Assembly (NCBI GenBank): GCA_034687125.1
Contig: JAQGBZ010000250.1
Location: 28,454 to 92,453, forward strand
Reading direction: 5' to 3'
DNA from: Neelides folsomi
Lineage: Eukaryota; Arthropoda; Collembola; Neelipleona; Neelidae
Length of the DNA: 64,000 nt
Positions within the stretch are counted from its first letter, which is position 1, and each line of letters opens with the position of its first letter. Shown one piece after another: positions 11,421 to 24,783 of this stretch. A model generated the notes under the pieces. The model was not told the DNA's origin. It worked only from the letters and a program-made list of their open reading frames with translations, and did not search any database. Position numbers and translations under genes: made by a program.

Positions 11421-13476
11421 TCATAAGCTCACTTTCAGACCCATACAAATACATAGAAGGCAGACTTATTATTGATATGACGAACTCATGCAAGGATATA
11501 TCAAAGTTTTGTATAATATTGGCTGTATCAAAGTTTATCGGTAAATGTAAAATGAAAGTGATCCTGTAATTCTTCCATGTACTTTTGAGAATAAATTTCC
11601 TCGGAACACACTTTTAGTGAATTTAGTAGAAAGATCGTTTTCCTTCAAAATATCGACCCATAAAATTCCACTTTCACTGATTTACTATGAAAGGATTAAA
11701 CTATGTAATGAGAAATATGAGTCGAGATAGAGATCTTTCAATGCTGGCCCAAGACTGCATTAGAATATGAGAAATCGTTTCGGGTCTTAAATGTTCTTTC
11801 AAGCAAATACGAGTGCTTTACTGGAAACATCCAAAACTCAATCAAAATACCAGTCAAGATTAAGAACGATAATTAATAAGTAAAAGTCTCATTTCCGTTT
11901 TGTCTAAATAAGTTTCCCATTCCAATGAAATAAAAGCTATTTTGTGTATTTTACAGATACTTATTTCTTGCAAAAATCACGAGCCCTAAATGCAATAAAA
12001 CAGGCCACGAACCGCACCATTGAATTAACATAAATGATCGATTCGAGAATGATTGATACTCGTAAGATTAATATCGATTTGCCAAATATTCAAATGTGAA
12101 AATGGTGATGGACTTTTTGTGCATTTGATAACTACTTTTTGTTAGATTTGAATCAAACTGTGAATTTTTTTTTGAATAAAAGTCGATGGTTGAGAGTGAA
12201 TCAGTAATTGAGTTAGAGATGCTCACTAGCAATCTTGAGGTTCGATTTCCCTTTCTCCACATTTCCATCGGGTTCTCGATGTCGCCTTCCCTTGACATAT
12301 TAAGAAGAGGAGAAATTAATGGAGTGGCAGAGGGGAAGAAGAAGCCTCTGCATTTGAATAAGGGCCAGCATTAACCTCTAGGAGACCCGCAGACCCACAC
12401 GACTCTTTTTCCCTCCTTTCCCAAACACACACGTCTCCTCATTCCCGAACTGGAATTTTGGGTAGGCTCTTGGAATCCAATTTCATTTTTTATTTCTTCC
12501 AAGGGTGAATTATGGAGTCGAGTTTCACATCTCGAATCCTCCTCACATCTCCCACTCTTTCCCATGAGGGGAGAAACGATGAGTTTCTCCATTAATTGGA
12601 ACCTTCAATTACGACCGTCACCGACCCTGTCACATTCAAATGAAGTGAAAGTTCATTGGGGAGACCTCTTAACTTCTAAACTACTCCCTATACTCCACTA
12701 CACAACATCTTGCTAAATGCTAAATATACCGCACATACATGCGTGTATCGTATATTTATTATTCCCATACTTCCCACGCCGTCACAACAGAGGAGTTTCA
12801 ACCCAAACTTATTTCTTCACTTTCACTTTAATAAAGGAGTTCTTTCGTCTTTTGCTTGTCTTTCAATTGGACCATTTCTTAATGTTAGTAAGTAGAGTGA
12901 TGCATATTTATTTAATGGTAAGTTTGAGTATACTGTTAATATGAGAAGCAGTAAAACCCTTCTCAAACTTGTCACACGATTTATGTTAGTGACATTCCCA
13001 CTCAGAAAGTTTAAAATGAATCTACTAATATATTTCTCACCCTTACTTATAAGTTACGTATAATAGAAAATGTTCGAGAGTTTCAAATGAGCAAAAGTGT
13101 TCTCTATTGTAAATTATATTATGGGCGACTCATTATGCATGCTTGATTGTGAATCGCATAAATTCAAAATAACGTTTCTTTTGGATATCACATTTAAGAT
13201 ACACATACTATACTAGTTCTTTCCCCATTATAACATACTTCGTATGCTATCCATACATACATATTATAGGTTATAATATTCAAATTGGGTATTAAAGTTA
13301 ATCATATTACCTATAATCTTTTAATGTTGTGCATTATATACATTCTACTATACATTCATGCATACATACCCAATGTAATGTAATGATTAATTACACTATT
13401 TTTGAATAATTTTAGTATTATAATTGACATGATGGAAGCATTATAAATCTAAAATCTAATATACGATTGTATTGCA

Positions 13477-14006
13477 TACCGTAAAGTACCGATATCTGTC
13501 CGGGACTCGATATGTGTCCGGGTTCGAAATGTGTCCGGGGAGCAATCATGAGATTTTAAAAGGTGTCCAGGTCTCTAAAAGTGTCCGGGTCCCAAAATGT
13601 GTCACAGTATAGGAGCAATGGTTAAAAATATAGAACGCTTTATTTGATTGATAATTAACACTATTTCTTTGATATCATTTAAATAATACATTACATTATT
13701 ACATTACATTACTTTAAGTCAACAATTAAAAATTTTCCTTCAAAAGTATAGAGAATAAGAGAATGATAAAGTTATTACTCTAATAATACATAGAAAAGGG
13801 ACATAGTAGAACTTAATGACAACGAAGCAGTTATTTCAGACAGCTAGGAAAGTGTGAATTCAGATGAAAACTCTTCAATTGCTTCTTAATAAAATTAAAT
13901 CTTAAATTATTTTTTACAACAATTTTAATTGTATCCGGGACTCGATATGTGTCCGGGGGTCAGTGTCATAATTATAAAAGGTGTCCGGGGGACAGATATT
14001 TACGAT
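13477..14006. mobile_element. Element with clusters of GTGTCCGGG motifs and inverted ends
   Basis: Two clusters of the motif GTGTCCGGG or close variants lie at about 13496-13605 and 13931-13995, separated by about 325 bp of AT-rich sequence. A 24-bp stretch beginning TCCGGGACTCGATATG is identical in both clusters. The outer ends are inverted relative to one another: CCGTAAA..GATATCTGTCC at the left and GGACAGATATTTACGATA at the right. The spacing between motifs is irregular (about 13-30 bp). No open frame. It looks like a non-autonomous element with subterminal motif arrays. Confidence 0.55.
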
Positions 14007-16571
14007 AGATCTACATAATATACCACCATATAATGTTTTAAAAATTATATTTAAATTATTCAATGTTCATTGTATTGTACTCTTTGAACTCTTTGTATAT
14101 TATTCTCACTCATTCGCTGATAGCCAGATAAAGTTAGAGTAAGACAAAATAAATGGAGAGCAAATAATTCATTAGGAGATCGAAAAGGAATTATGTCATT
14201 CCACAAATCTTAAGTTATAAATTCATATTAAATTATAAAAGTTATTTGTTAGTTTGGCTGAAAATTCAATTACGAACTGTGAGCTGCGTAGCTTTAATTA
14301 AATTTTATTTGTGCTGAATCCAAAATAATAATTAATTAATTTGAATGATTAGAAATTAAGCTTAGGCTTCTCTTTGTGCTCATTAGACTCCTCAATAGCT
14401 CAATCTCTTTTTTCCTCGTAGCTTAAAAATGTATGTCTGACTTGACTTGTTTGTAAAGTTTTTCAACCGTGAAATTGAATGGGGAAAAGTTGAGAATTGT
14501 GAAAGCGTCACCTTTGCAAATGCTGCATGTAATTTCCTCAATTCGTGACGGGATTCCTCATTTTCTCCCTAAACGATCCATAAAGGCAAGTTGTGATAAA
14601 AATTTGGGAAATTAGCCGCGGAAGGAAAAGGCGGAAATGAAAACTTTCCCATTAAATCCCAGATGAATGTTGAGATCGGGCCAAGAAAAAAAGAAAAGAA
14701 TAAACAGACACCTTGAGGGGAAAATAAATATAATGAGAGGGGCGAAAGTTTGCTTTCATCCGACGTCTCATTCGGAGAAGTGGGAAGTTGGGGAGGAATG
14801 TCGGGTCCGAAGGCCCGAGACGAACTGAGCCTTCAACTCCTTCCTCAATGACTTTTCTTGTGTTGGGAAGCGGGTGATAAGGGCCAGGATGGTCCTTTAC
14901 AAATGCCCTCATCGATCCCCATCACATCCCTCGGCCGCTCACCTCTCACAAACTTCCCACTAAACTTTATTACTTTTCATCTCACTCATAAAGACATAAA
15001 TTATCCCAATCAAAAACTCCGTTACACATTCAATCCTCTCATAAATATTTTTTTATTGATTTGCGTCCTCTTTGTCTCCCACTTTCACTCCTATCTATCC
15101 ATGACTTATTTCTCCTTTATTTGACCGACTTTTACAGATAGGTAAAAGTTTATTATTTTCCGCTATTTTCTCCTCGAATGATTTTTATTGAATTTTTCAT
15201 TTTTACCGAGTATATCAATGAATTAATCTAATCTGAATAAGTTCAATTCTTTGTTAGTTGAAGAATAAAAATTTTAAACAACGGAATATCAATTTAGCTC
15301 ATTGCTTTTGAAATTCCTTTATTAAACTCTGGAGTGTAAGACCCAAAGTATATTATTTTATAAGGGGTTTAGTTTTATGTAGGTGAACGTTGACGTTGTC
15401 CGGTGGAGCGGAAGAGGAACTCTGTTCCCATTTACGGAACGAGCCACATGAATTGGTTGGGGAGGAAGCTCCATGACAGAGACACATGGGAAGGATCTGA
15501 CCACCCGACTCAGCCACACGACCACAGCTCGGCCCACACCATCAACCTAAACACGTAGAGGGAATCATTGGAAATTAGACCCATTCGAATGTCTCTGTCA
15601 CTGGTTGGAAAACATATAAAAGTATAAGCACCATAGAGAATTTTCTATATTTATACATATTTCATCCACTCTTTCAGACTTTGACACTTAACTTCTGTAA
15701 AAGAATGAAAGTAAAGGGAGATGAAATAGATGAAAAGTTTGTCGTTGGTAAAAGGAAAGTTTGAGGTTCTCTCGAAGACAATTATTAGCCATTTAATTGA
15801 TACGATCTAATCCAGAAAGTTGAAATGAACGATGGAGGATTTCAATACATTTTATTACCTACCATCAATCCGAGGATGATGTGTCAATTGATGATGATGA
15901 TGAATCCTTGGGTAAGTTTATGACCGAGCAGATATGATATTTTTGCCCCTTTTAACTAAACTTTAATTTTAAGTGCATATTATATGTTCAAAGATCAAAC
16001 TGGACTAAATTGATAATAAAATTAATAGTATCTAGACTTATTATTAATAATAAAAAGATATATCAATTTATTACTTTAACTCATGAAAATGACAAACACG
16101 AAAGGTAACGTACAAACTAAAAATCTACTTGAATAAATACATATTATTATGTCATATTTAATGCCACGAATATCAAAAACTTATAAGTACATAGTTCAAA
16201 TCTAAATAATTGTTTATAGGTTAATAACGTGATGGTATTTTAAACTTATTTTTTGTAAAACATGATAAAAAATATTAAACATGGAATACTCACATAATTA
16301 AGTAAACAAATGCGATAGGTATATCAATTTTTAGTAATAATACCAGTTAGTTTGATACAATTTTTCTTGAATATTTCAAATTATCAAACTTATTCAAATA
16401 TAAATATAATATAACAAATTAATTCATGTTCATAAAAACCAAAAATACACCCTTGAAGTGTAACAACAGTTTGCTGATAATAACAAAATTAATAAATATC
16501 AGTAAATGTAAACCTACGCTTTTCTTATATTGTTATATGATTAAACAATAAAAATAAATTAACATATGCTA

Positions 16572-18349
16572 TTAAATTAAATTAGCTAAAACTTTGTCTG
16601 AATTGTACTCTTCGGTAATTAAGATTTCTGCCCCATTTGTTTGACCAGCAGGATTAAAGCAAAAGTCAAAGACGAGAACCGCCGACTCCTTCCCTTCAAA
16701 TTCCTTCTTAACAATTGTAAGGAATTGCTCCAAAAAGTTGAAACATACAGACCCAGACCAATCCTAAAACAAAATTTTAATTAATGTTGAATAATTATTG
16801 AGTATCTAGAGTACATATTGATGATTACATAATGGCATAATTGGTATTAAAATTAAATATTAATCAATAGCGAAAAGAATAAATTTACTTTTCCAAGGGT
16901 TGGAAATGTACTCAATGGAAAGACTTTGAGTTCCTTCACAATTCCTGCATCGTTTCTGAACCCAACCACCACATGCTTAACTCCAGTGGTAAAGGATTGG
17001 CACCACCATTTTCTGAGATTATTTCTGAGATAGAAAAACATTTTTAAGTATCTTTTCATTAAAACAAATATGTAAAAATCATGGAACTATTTATAATTAA
17101 ATTATAAAAAATCACTCATATGTATTAACAACATAGGGTAAAGTTCGTAAAAATATTCTCGCTAATAAATTCGCCACGCCACTCTACATTTAAGGTAAAA
17201 TTATTGCCTTAAATACGGATATATAATTCTATATTGATTTTTACTAATTTTACCCATAAGTAAATTGTTCTACTAAACAATAAAACTTTTAAAAAGTAAT
17301 GTCACATTTAATAATTCTTTTATATCATCATAATGAATAATATACTTTTTGAAATTGTAGCTCATTTGGCCTTTGTGAAATTCTCTGGTAGTCTTAAGTT
17401 CAATGAGATCACATTCGGTTAATGAGCTTGGATTTTTCTTTAAATCAACAAATTGGCCTTTTCTGAGCCAAACACCGTCAATTTCAGCCGCATACATAAC
17501 TGTGTGAGAACCCAACTTTGTACGAAATATAATATTGCATTCCTCTTTCGAGATCATTAATGGATCAGGACTCTTTCCAGGAGAATCTGTTAAAAAAATA
17601 TCTCTATTAACATCGTACATAAGCTTATATACTTGTATTACAACTAAAAAATTATATTTTGTACCCGAAAGAAGAAAACGTTCGAAATTGAATCCCCAAG
17701 AAGCAAATTTTTTCAACCGTGGGTCATTGTTGAATTTGCTTCGATTGGTTGTAGTTTCTTCTGTGTCCATATTTCTTAAGTAAATTGTTCCGTCTTTGTA
17801 CAGAGCTGCAATTTGCCATCCTTGGCGATCTTCATATGGCGTGTCGAGGATCTTGGACATGAGTCCTCTGTACATCACAAACTCTGGGCGTCTAAAATAT
17901 AATAAAAATGAGTTAAAACAATTACACACCTTAGTATGTTATATTATAAGATTTAATGGACGCGTCCATTAGAAAATTCTTGAATCATGTCAAGTTATAT
18001 AATAGTTGATTTTTACTAAGAATCAAATTAACCTTTCTTTAAAGATCGTCTCGTTTTTATTTATCCATTGCAAAAAGTGAAGGAGCTCTGACGTAGTTCG
18101 ATGTTGACTGTCTTCTTCTTCAGAAGATCTTCCAGTGGTCTTATGGACGCGATTCACTTCTTCGAGATCAAATGCAACTTGAGGATTTTGTGGAAGTTGT
18201 AAAAATTTCATGTACTCGGGCCCTTCAATATAATTTCTTTGGGAATCCAAGCTGAAAACCCCGACAATCGCTGGCTTTTGAAATTTTGGGAAATGAGTGT
18301 CCTCACTAATCGGTGGAATTAAAACCTTTTTCTGCTTGTTCTCTCCCAT
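16572..18349 (-). CDS. DXO: Decapping and exoribonuclease DXO/Rai1
   Basis: Nuclease of the DXO/Rai1 family. It removes incomplete or non-canonical 5' caps from RNA and, in DXO, degrades the product 5'-3' as part of mRNA cap quality control. Exons: 18349-18033, 17891-17665, 17586-17346, 17024-16889, 16763-16572; 1113 nt, 370 aa. Family motifs are in order: the Arg in MYRGLMSKIL, Glu in WGFNFER, EIDGVWL (metal ligands E-x-D), IELKT (E-x-K), KWWCQSF, and VVGFRNDAG. The catalytic acidic residues all appear intact. The last exon ends normally with VFDFCFNP and a short tail. Animals usually have one DXO and no separate Rai1, so DXO is the better name. It lies head-to-head with TM2D2 across 652 bp. 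Confidence 0.93.
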
Positions 18350-19001
18350 GTTGTTTAATTTTAATAATTTAATTCCAGATTCTTATTCCATAATTTTGAT
18401 ATTGTCAACCAAAATGAAGGCTAGCCCTATAATTGGTTATTTTCTTAGAGTCCAACATTAATTTTTATAATGCCCTACCACTATTGAAAGACTTGTGATA
18501 ATTATATTATGAAATTAAAGGCTTAATGACAAATCTTGGGATAATTTAACTAGCAATTGTTTATATAAAATTTTAGCCATGTGAGGCCAACCTGGCGCTA
18601 TAAATGCTATCACGAGCTATCTACTTGCTTAAATTTTGGGAGTGGGAAGAACGAAAATGGGTCTATTTTACTCTATTTTCAATATTCAATTCAACATCTT
18701 AAATTATTATCAGCTATTAATTAATTAACTAATCGACAATTTAACGTTATGTGTTTAATTATGTTAGAAAAATTGACAGATTGGGATATTTTAATTGAGC
18801 TCAAGCATTAGTGATTATCATAATATAAGAATTTTGATTTGATCAAAATTGGAAAACATCGAAAAGTGAACCTTTATGTATTTTAAATCTTTTGTGGTTA
18901 ACTATCGAAAAATTAAGTTGACTCGTTGACTCTCAAGTAAGTCAACTTGACTAACTTATAAAACGTTTAATGAACGATTAGCTGTTATAAAGAGTTAAAA
19001 C
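18350..19001. promoter_or_regulatory. Head-to-head intergenic region between DXO and TM2D2
   Basis: 652 bp separate the divergent starts, so this is a candidate bidirectional promoter. It is AT-rich, with no obvious paired TATA boxes. A cluster of GTTGACTC/AAGTCAAC-type short inverted repeats lies at about 18915-18950, close to the TM2D2 start. Confidence 0.4.
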
Positions 19002-19773
19002 ATGGTGTACAGTGAATATACTTGGACTTTATTACTCTGCTGGGGAATTTCAATATTAACTTTAACTCTTGCCTCTAATCACAATTCTACTCATGAAGAC
19101 AAACCCATATTTGATCCCAAAGGCCCGAGAGTAAAATGTGAATATCTTCCTATTGATTTTCTTGATTGTGATCCTTTAGAAGATCTAAAAGGAAATGTAA
19201 CTGCGAAGGAAAATGGGGCCATAGGTTGTTTGAAGGTATAATATTTTAATTCTTTAAATTATATTACTTCTCTTTTGATTATGCACTTAATACAATAAAT
19301 AGTTAAATTTTGTACTAATTGTCTTACTAATTCCTAGTTTGGTGGCGAGAACTATGAAGATGTCGAGCACGCGTCAAGAAATTGCAAAGTGTTAGATAAT
19401 ATTGAATGTTTTGGGAAAAGAACTTTTCCAAAACATGGTTTTCCGTGTGTTAAATATTCTGGACATTACTTCCTTTCAACATTGCTCTTTAGTATTTTTC
19501 TCGGATTTCTCGGAATAGATAGATTTTGTCTTGGACATACAGGAACAGGTTAGTCAATTACAATTAAATACAATTGAATCAATTACAATTAAATGTAATG
19601 GCTTTATTTGTGTTGTGATGACTGATGATTTGATTTTTAATTGTTCATTTAAAGGTGTTGGGAAATTGCTGACACTTGGCGGTGCTGGTATTTGGTGGAT
19701 CGTTGACATTGTTCTACTTATCAAGGGATTTCTCATTCCGGCCGATGGGAGTAATTGGATGCCGTATGTCTGA
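19002..19773 (+). CDS. TM2D2: TM2 domain-containing protein 2
   Basis: Small double-pass membrane protein of the TM2D family. Its fly relatives (almondex, amaretto, biscotti) act in Notch signalling; TM2D2 corresponds to amaretto. Exons: 19002-19235, 19338-19548, 19655-19773; 564 nt, 187 aa. An N-terminal hydrophobic segment (about residues 8-25) fits a signal peptide. The Cys-rich ectodomain contains [13 protein letters not shown] and [18 protein letters not shown], then C-rich spacing to CVKYSGHYF. The TM2 pair follows, joined by the signature [11 protein letters not shown], then [17 protein letters not shown]. The C-terminus DGSNWMPYV matches the TM2D2 type rather than TM2D1 or TM2D3. All three exons join in phase. 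Confidence 0.95.
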
Positions 19774-20442
19774 AAGGGATGAAGATTTAATTCAAAGTCA
19801 GTCATGTTTATAATTAATTTTATTTGTGAGTAACAAGTTCATTAATGTTACATTTCAAACTCGATCGTTCGATAATTCAAATTGATATATAACATAATGT
19901 ACATTTATAATACAAAATATTAATCAAGCGTAAGGTTTATATTGAGCTGTGTTACTTTTCTAATGTTATTTATCCAAAAACTTATGCCGATATTCCTAAT
20001 GATAATGACTATATTTATATACAATAAATACTATGTTATTAATTACAAATAGCCGAGTCATAGGATATTAAATCATGTTTAAATAATCATTTTCATATGA
20101 AATAAAGATTTTGATAATTAACTGTGTATTATTAAATAAGTATAAATAATTATTAAGGTTAATTATTACAATTGTTCTACTGTAATTGTATATGGTAATG
20201 ATATCCTTATTAAGGTGGTGTGATTTATTATTCTATTCTATAAAGTTTAAAAATATTTTACTGTCGGTTAAAAATTTCAATTTTTAGAGGAAATATATTA
20301 GGTAGATTATAAATACAAGTGTTTGAATATAAGGAGCCAATAAAATTGGCTTTTATTTAATAGTGTTAGATGATTTTAGAATAATAATTCATTTTTATTT
20401 TTTATAAAGGCAGAGTGAGCTCAATTTTTACTTGAATTAAAT
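19774..20442. other. Tail-to-tail gap between TM2D2 and PEAMT
   Basis: 669 bp of AT-rich sequence between two converging 3' ends. Several AATAAA-like motifs on both strands are candidate poly(A) signals (for example near 20020 and 20100 on plus). Nothing else is seen. Confidence 0.4.
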
Positions 20443-23096
20443 TTAAAGAGGTTTAGTTGCTGTAAAGAGACCCCAAGCTTGATCTCCCGCTCCGCAACGT
20501 TCAAGCTTCGCCTTCCACCCATCAACAATGTATTGATAGTCTTCAGCTTTGAATTGCTTGAGAAAGTCTCCTTTTATTTCACCGAATCTCTTCAATTCAA
20601 CATCAAGAATATCCATAAACTTATTGGTTTTGTCATCAGCCACCACGTTGGTAAACCCGACTTTCTGAAGTAATTCTCCGTATTGGCGGACCGAGACCAT
20701 ATGATATCCTCTTTGGAGAACATACTTCAAAAAGGCTTCAGAGTGAGTTTCTTTGTCTCCGCTGCAATAATCGCTAATCAACAGCTTTCCGCCAGGCTTC
20801 AACCATTTCTATAAAGATATAGATTTTATCACTTTAAAAGCATCAAAAGCTATGTACTTTCATTTAATTTATGAGTTTAGGCAAACACATGTGCCATAAT
20901 GCCAATTGACAGATGGTAAAAGGATTCTTGATATTGTTGAATTAAAATATCGATTTATTAATGAACTTACGTAAAACTTGGAAAAGAGATCAAACTTATC
21001 TCCTATGTGCAGAATTGTGTCTCGGCTATAAATTACGTCATACTTTTCAGCTTCGAAGTTGGCCTTCGTAATATCGACCATTTCAAAGCTCACCTATTGA
21101 ATTAATTAATATCCAGACGAATGATAATTGTCTCATTTGCAACACAACATTCTGATATAATATGTATTTATATTCACTACATATACAGTACTAATATTTA
21201 TCAAATCCTTTAAATAGTGAAATTTCACTTGATAAATACTATTTATATTGAATTGAATTGAGCAATTACCTTCTTCCTCACGTCGTCTTCCATTTCTGCT
21301 TGATATTTAATTGCCATTGAAATCATATTCGTGCTGAGGTCTACTCCATGAACGAAAGCTCCATGTTGTCTCGCCATGTGGAAAGCAGATCCTCCAATTC
21401 CACAGCCGACATCAAGAACTTTTGCCCCTTGTGGAAGTCCGAGTTGAGAAACAAAGGCCTCCGTTGTTTCTTTTCCTCCAGTGGAGACAAAGGTTTTACC
21501 AAAGATGAACTCATAACGACGAATTCCTTCTTCTGTGTATTGTTGGCCGTCCAAAAAGGCCTGCATTTTGGAATCCATTTTTGTATTTTATAAGGAATTT
21601 AGGGACTTATTTGAGGATAAGAAAAGGGATCTATAATTATTTTTTAAACGCTGATAATAATTTATGGTAAATAATGATATTAGTCACAACATGGATGAAT
21701 GAAATAAAAAGTAGTGAGATTGGGGTTTATATATAACTTTTATGTTAGTATTAGTAAGTAATAATAACTGACCTGGAAAGACTCATAGGAATCAGCAACG
21801 TGAGCCATCTTATTGAGTACAAATCCCAACTGGAATGGATTGCCGTAATGCTGCAAAGATATTTATATATCAATTATCATTGTCGAGGAATAAAGTTAAG
21901 TCCTTATCAATCTTATAAATAGTGGGGTTCAAGATCAAAGAAAAGTTGAATTTGTATTTATCCCAATGTAAAATAACACGCGAGGGCAGATTGAGGCCAC
22001 GTGTGATTTGACGTACCCGAATGTACGCTCCAATGGACAAAGCCCGTTGACAGACGAAATGGAACTCCTGCCCTCGGCTCGAAAGACGACTCTTCTTGAA
22101 TGTGTCAAAGTATTCGGCTGGGGATCTGTAGAACGTCGGGTTGCTCTCGCGTTTCTTGTCTCCTATACACACAATTACATAAATGGGCTTAACACTCAAA
22201 TCCTTATAAAATATTCCCAAATAAAAGTATATAAAGTATTCCTTTCTCTCTAATTAGGACTATAAAACTACAAATGTATTTACTTTGTATATATACATAT
22301 AATAATTTATGATATAGCATGTCTGCTTATTAGGCAATTATTGTTATATTCTAAAATCTGTCTGTCATTTGATGTTTGTTACGCAATGTAAAATTGGTTG
22401 TGAAGATGTGTTTACAATATGACCTACATTGGTTGATGAATAATTTATTTAATGTAATTAGTAACAAGTTGTTATAATAAATTAAAGTTCCACTTCCTCT
22501 CATTCATGTGGAATAGATGTACAGATAGAGTATATAACAATATAAAATATAAATGTTAATTTAAAAATAAATTTTTTACACAATTTTTTACGATATGATC
22601 GAACTAACATTAAAAACGAACCTGATGGTCTATAGCATGATTCTCTGACGAAGAGATACCCTCCTGGCTTGATCCATGAGAGAATTCTTAGAACGAGCTT
22701 ATCGAGTTCCTCGTCGCAGAGGTACATAAGAAGCCAATTGGAAAATACGAGGTCGAAGGAACCAGGAGGGAAATTGAGCTCAGTGACATCAGCCTGGAGA
22801 AATGTGACATGTTTATGGTGACCGTTTCGCACGCGGTTCTCCTCCACATATGAATTCATAAAATCCACGGCGGTGACGGACGTGGACATTTTGGCCAACT
22901 CAGCAGTGAATCGACCGATTCCGGCTCCAAGTTCCAAGACTCTTTTCCCTTTAGATGTAGGGCAAGTTGACATGACTTCTTGGCGATCTTCACTTGCCAA
23001 AATGTCATTAGCGGCCGAACAAAGCATCATTGATTCGTTCGTAGCTTCAAATTGCTCCCAAAACATTTTCATCTTTTGCCGTACTTCGTCCTTCAT
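20443..23096 (-). CDS. Two-domain phosphoethanolamine N-methyltransferase
   Basis: SAM-dependent enzyme that methylates phosphoethanolamine three times to phosphocholine, feeding phosphatidylcholine synthesis in the cytosol. Exons: 23096-22622, 22162-22017, 21850-21773, 21560-21270, 21093-20971, 20808-20443; 1479 nt, 492 aa, close to plant PEAMT (~490 aa). The first methyltransferase domain has VLELGAGIGRFT (from residue 53) and IKPGGYLFVRES. The linker has CYRPSGDKKRESNPTFYR and ALSIGAYIR. The second domain begins near residue 234 with FLDGQQYTEEGIRRYE and FGKTFVSTGG, then VLDVGCGIGG (from 281), YSRDTILHI and LKPGGKLLISDY. The start is the first in-frame ATG after a stop. The alternative, two genes split at an ATG at 21578, is less likely because exon 21850-21773 joins both halves in phase. 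Confidence 0.9.
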
Positions 23097-24783
23097 TTTT
23101 CCAGGGTATTTATCCAATACGATGAAAGGTTTTCAGTTAACTGTCTCTCTAAAGCAGTAAATAAATGTACAAATTATATAAAGTCATTTAACTATTTTTT
23201 ACTTTGAATGTACGAGTATAACCAATGGATTGGAATATGGAATTGTCGTTTAAAGTTAATTAGTAATAAGTAGTACGTTATGTAGTCATTATTACATTAA
23301 TTTTTTATAATTCTACCAACATGCTATTGAAAAGTGCGACAGCGCTGTTAACAAATTATGACAACTTTTAAATACATAGGGATAACCCTATAATTTAATC
23401 GAGAACAATAGAATGTCTTAAGGTTGTATCGAAGTACAAGTTTTTATTATGATATTATTGATAAATCTATGTCTTAAGATAAAAGCTGAACTTTAAAAAT
23501 TACAAGTACCTTAACGTCTTAAAGTGGAGTGGTGTTCGCTCATCAAGTTTCAAGAACCGAAAGCCAAGTTCGTTAAATGAAAGATTTAAGATAAATTGAA
23601 AAAAAAACTTTTTAAATTATCAACTTGAGCTTGATAATGAAAACCTCAAGTTGAAGTGAGCATTAAACTATTCCCTCGTTCACTGATCCGTATGTACTTA
23701 ACATGGAAATCATTGGATCTAAATGAAACTTGAGGCCTCGTACCATCCTGCTAGATTCATTTTGAACTTTGGTCAAAGAATTTATCTTTTATGAACACGC
23801 TTTCCAATGACGCGATGACTTTAATTTAGATGAGGTGATCAATAAACTTCTTATACATAATATTTAGGTAGGTATAATTCGATAACTGCATATCCTCTTC
23901 CATACACTTCTTCTTAGGTATTCAAGACATTTTAAGAGTGAATGAATGAATACGAGATTGGGATGTTTAACTAATGGTAAAAATAATCCCAATAAAATTA
24001 TAATCTCAACTTAGTTTGATCTGTCTAGTCTGACTTCATTCATTTCTCTTCATTCATCTTTTACATTCATTTTGCATCTGCATGAGATGAGATGATGAGA
24101 GAGAGTCAATTGATTCATTTGGTTTATTAACGATTTAATTAATTACATTCACGCCTTACTTCTTTAGTTTTTATAAGAATTAATATTGTTTAACTGTGCT
24201 GACAATAAAGAAATTCATGGATGAACTAAAGTTTAAACGCAACTCTTTCTCGTTTTCTCCCTAAAAAGCCCAAACGGCACCGTGCAATGCAAAGCAATGA
24301 TTTTATGAGAGATGCGACTGCTCACTGCTAAAGTGGAGCCAAAAGTAGAGGCGAAATCAAAATCCAATTTTACCAATTTAATTCTTATCTTCTATTTCGT
24401 TTATTGATAAGTTTCATTAATTTTAATTAGAAAATTTGAGCTTAATCTCGTTCTAATTGGTTATATTTTACCTTTAGTAATTCATTGACAGATCATCAGT
24501 TTTCATTGTTTAAGAGTTTGTCACAAAAGTGTCAAATCTGGAAGGAATTTGTTATCTGAATGCCACGCTATAATTCTCGGATCGGATATGAATTTTCTTT
24601 GTCCTCCTCATTATCGTACGTATTTTGTAGATCTGTAAAAATTAGTTGAAGCCTTCTAAAATCTAAACTAATAGTTAAATGCCATTAACGTATGTAGTAA
24701 TTTTTTTAAATTTTACAGGATTCTGAATGAAGAATGTAAACAACCAAATTTTTAGATGTAAAAGTTTTACCTAAGGACGAAAT
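23097..24783. other. Intergenic between PEAMT and the RING gene
   Basis: 1.7 kb between divergent genes; AT-rich with no recognisable exon. A short hairpin (CAACTTGAG and CTCAAGTTG) lies at about 23621-23656. The last ~250 bp before 24784 may hold a 5' UTR and promoter of the RING gene. Confidence 0.4.

Larger units (their letters stand above)
9400..16571. other. 7-kb gene desert with GC-richer islands
   Basis: No convincing coding exon was found on either strand. Most of it is very AT-rich, broken by GC-richer islands near 10240-10500, 12340-12640, 14560-14960 and 15380-15560. The islands' open frames are in conflicting frames and resemble no known family. Candidate enhancers, non-coding RNA exons or unrecognised exons. 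The two repeat structures inside are listed separately. A small hairpin (TGTGAGGAGAA and its complement) sits at about 10305-10347. Confidence 0.45.

Noticed and set aside
13489-14006. CRISPR-like array for the GTGTCCGGG repeats
   Set aside because: Spacing is irregular, units are only ~9 bp, the ends are inverted and the context is a eukaryotic genome.
14652-15124. Overlapping open frames on both strands in a GC-richer island
   Set aside because: They conflict in strand, lack domain likeness and have no convincing splice context; kept only as a non-coding island.
21243-21578. Separate gene starting at MDSKMQAFLDG (second methyltransferase alone)
   Set aside because: A 78-bp upstream exon with good splice sites links both methyltransferase halves in phase and gives the normal fused length, so a single gene is preferred.
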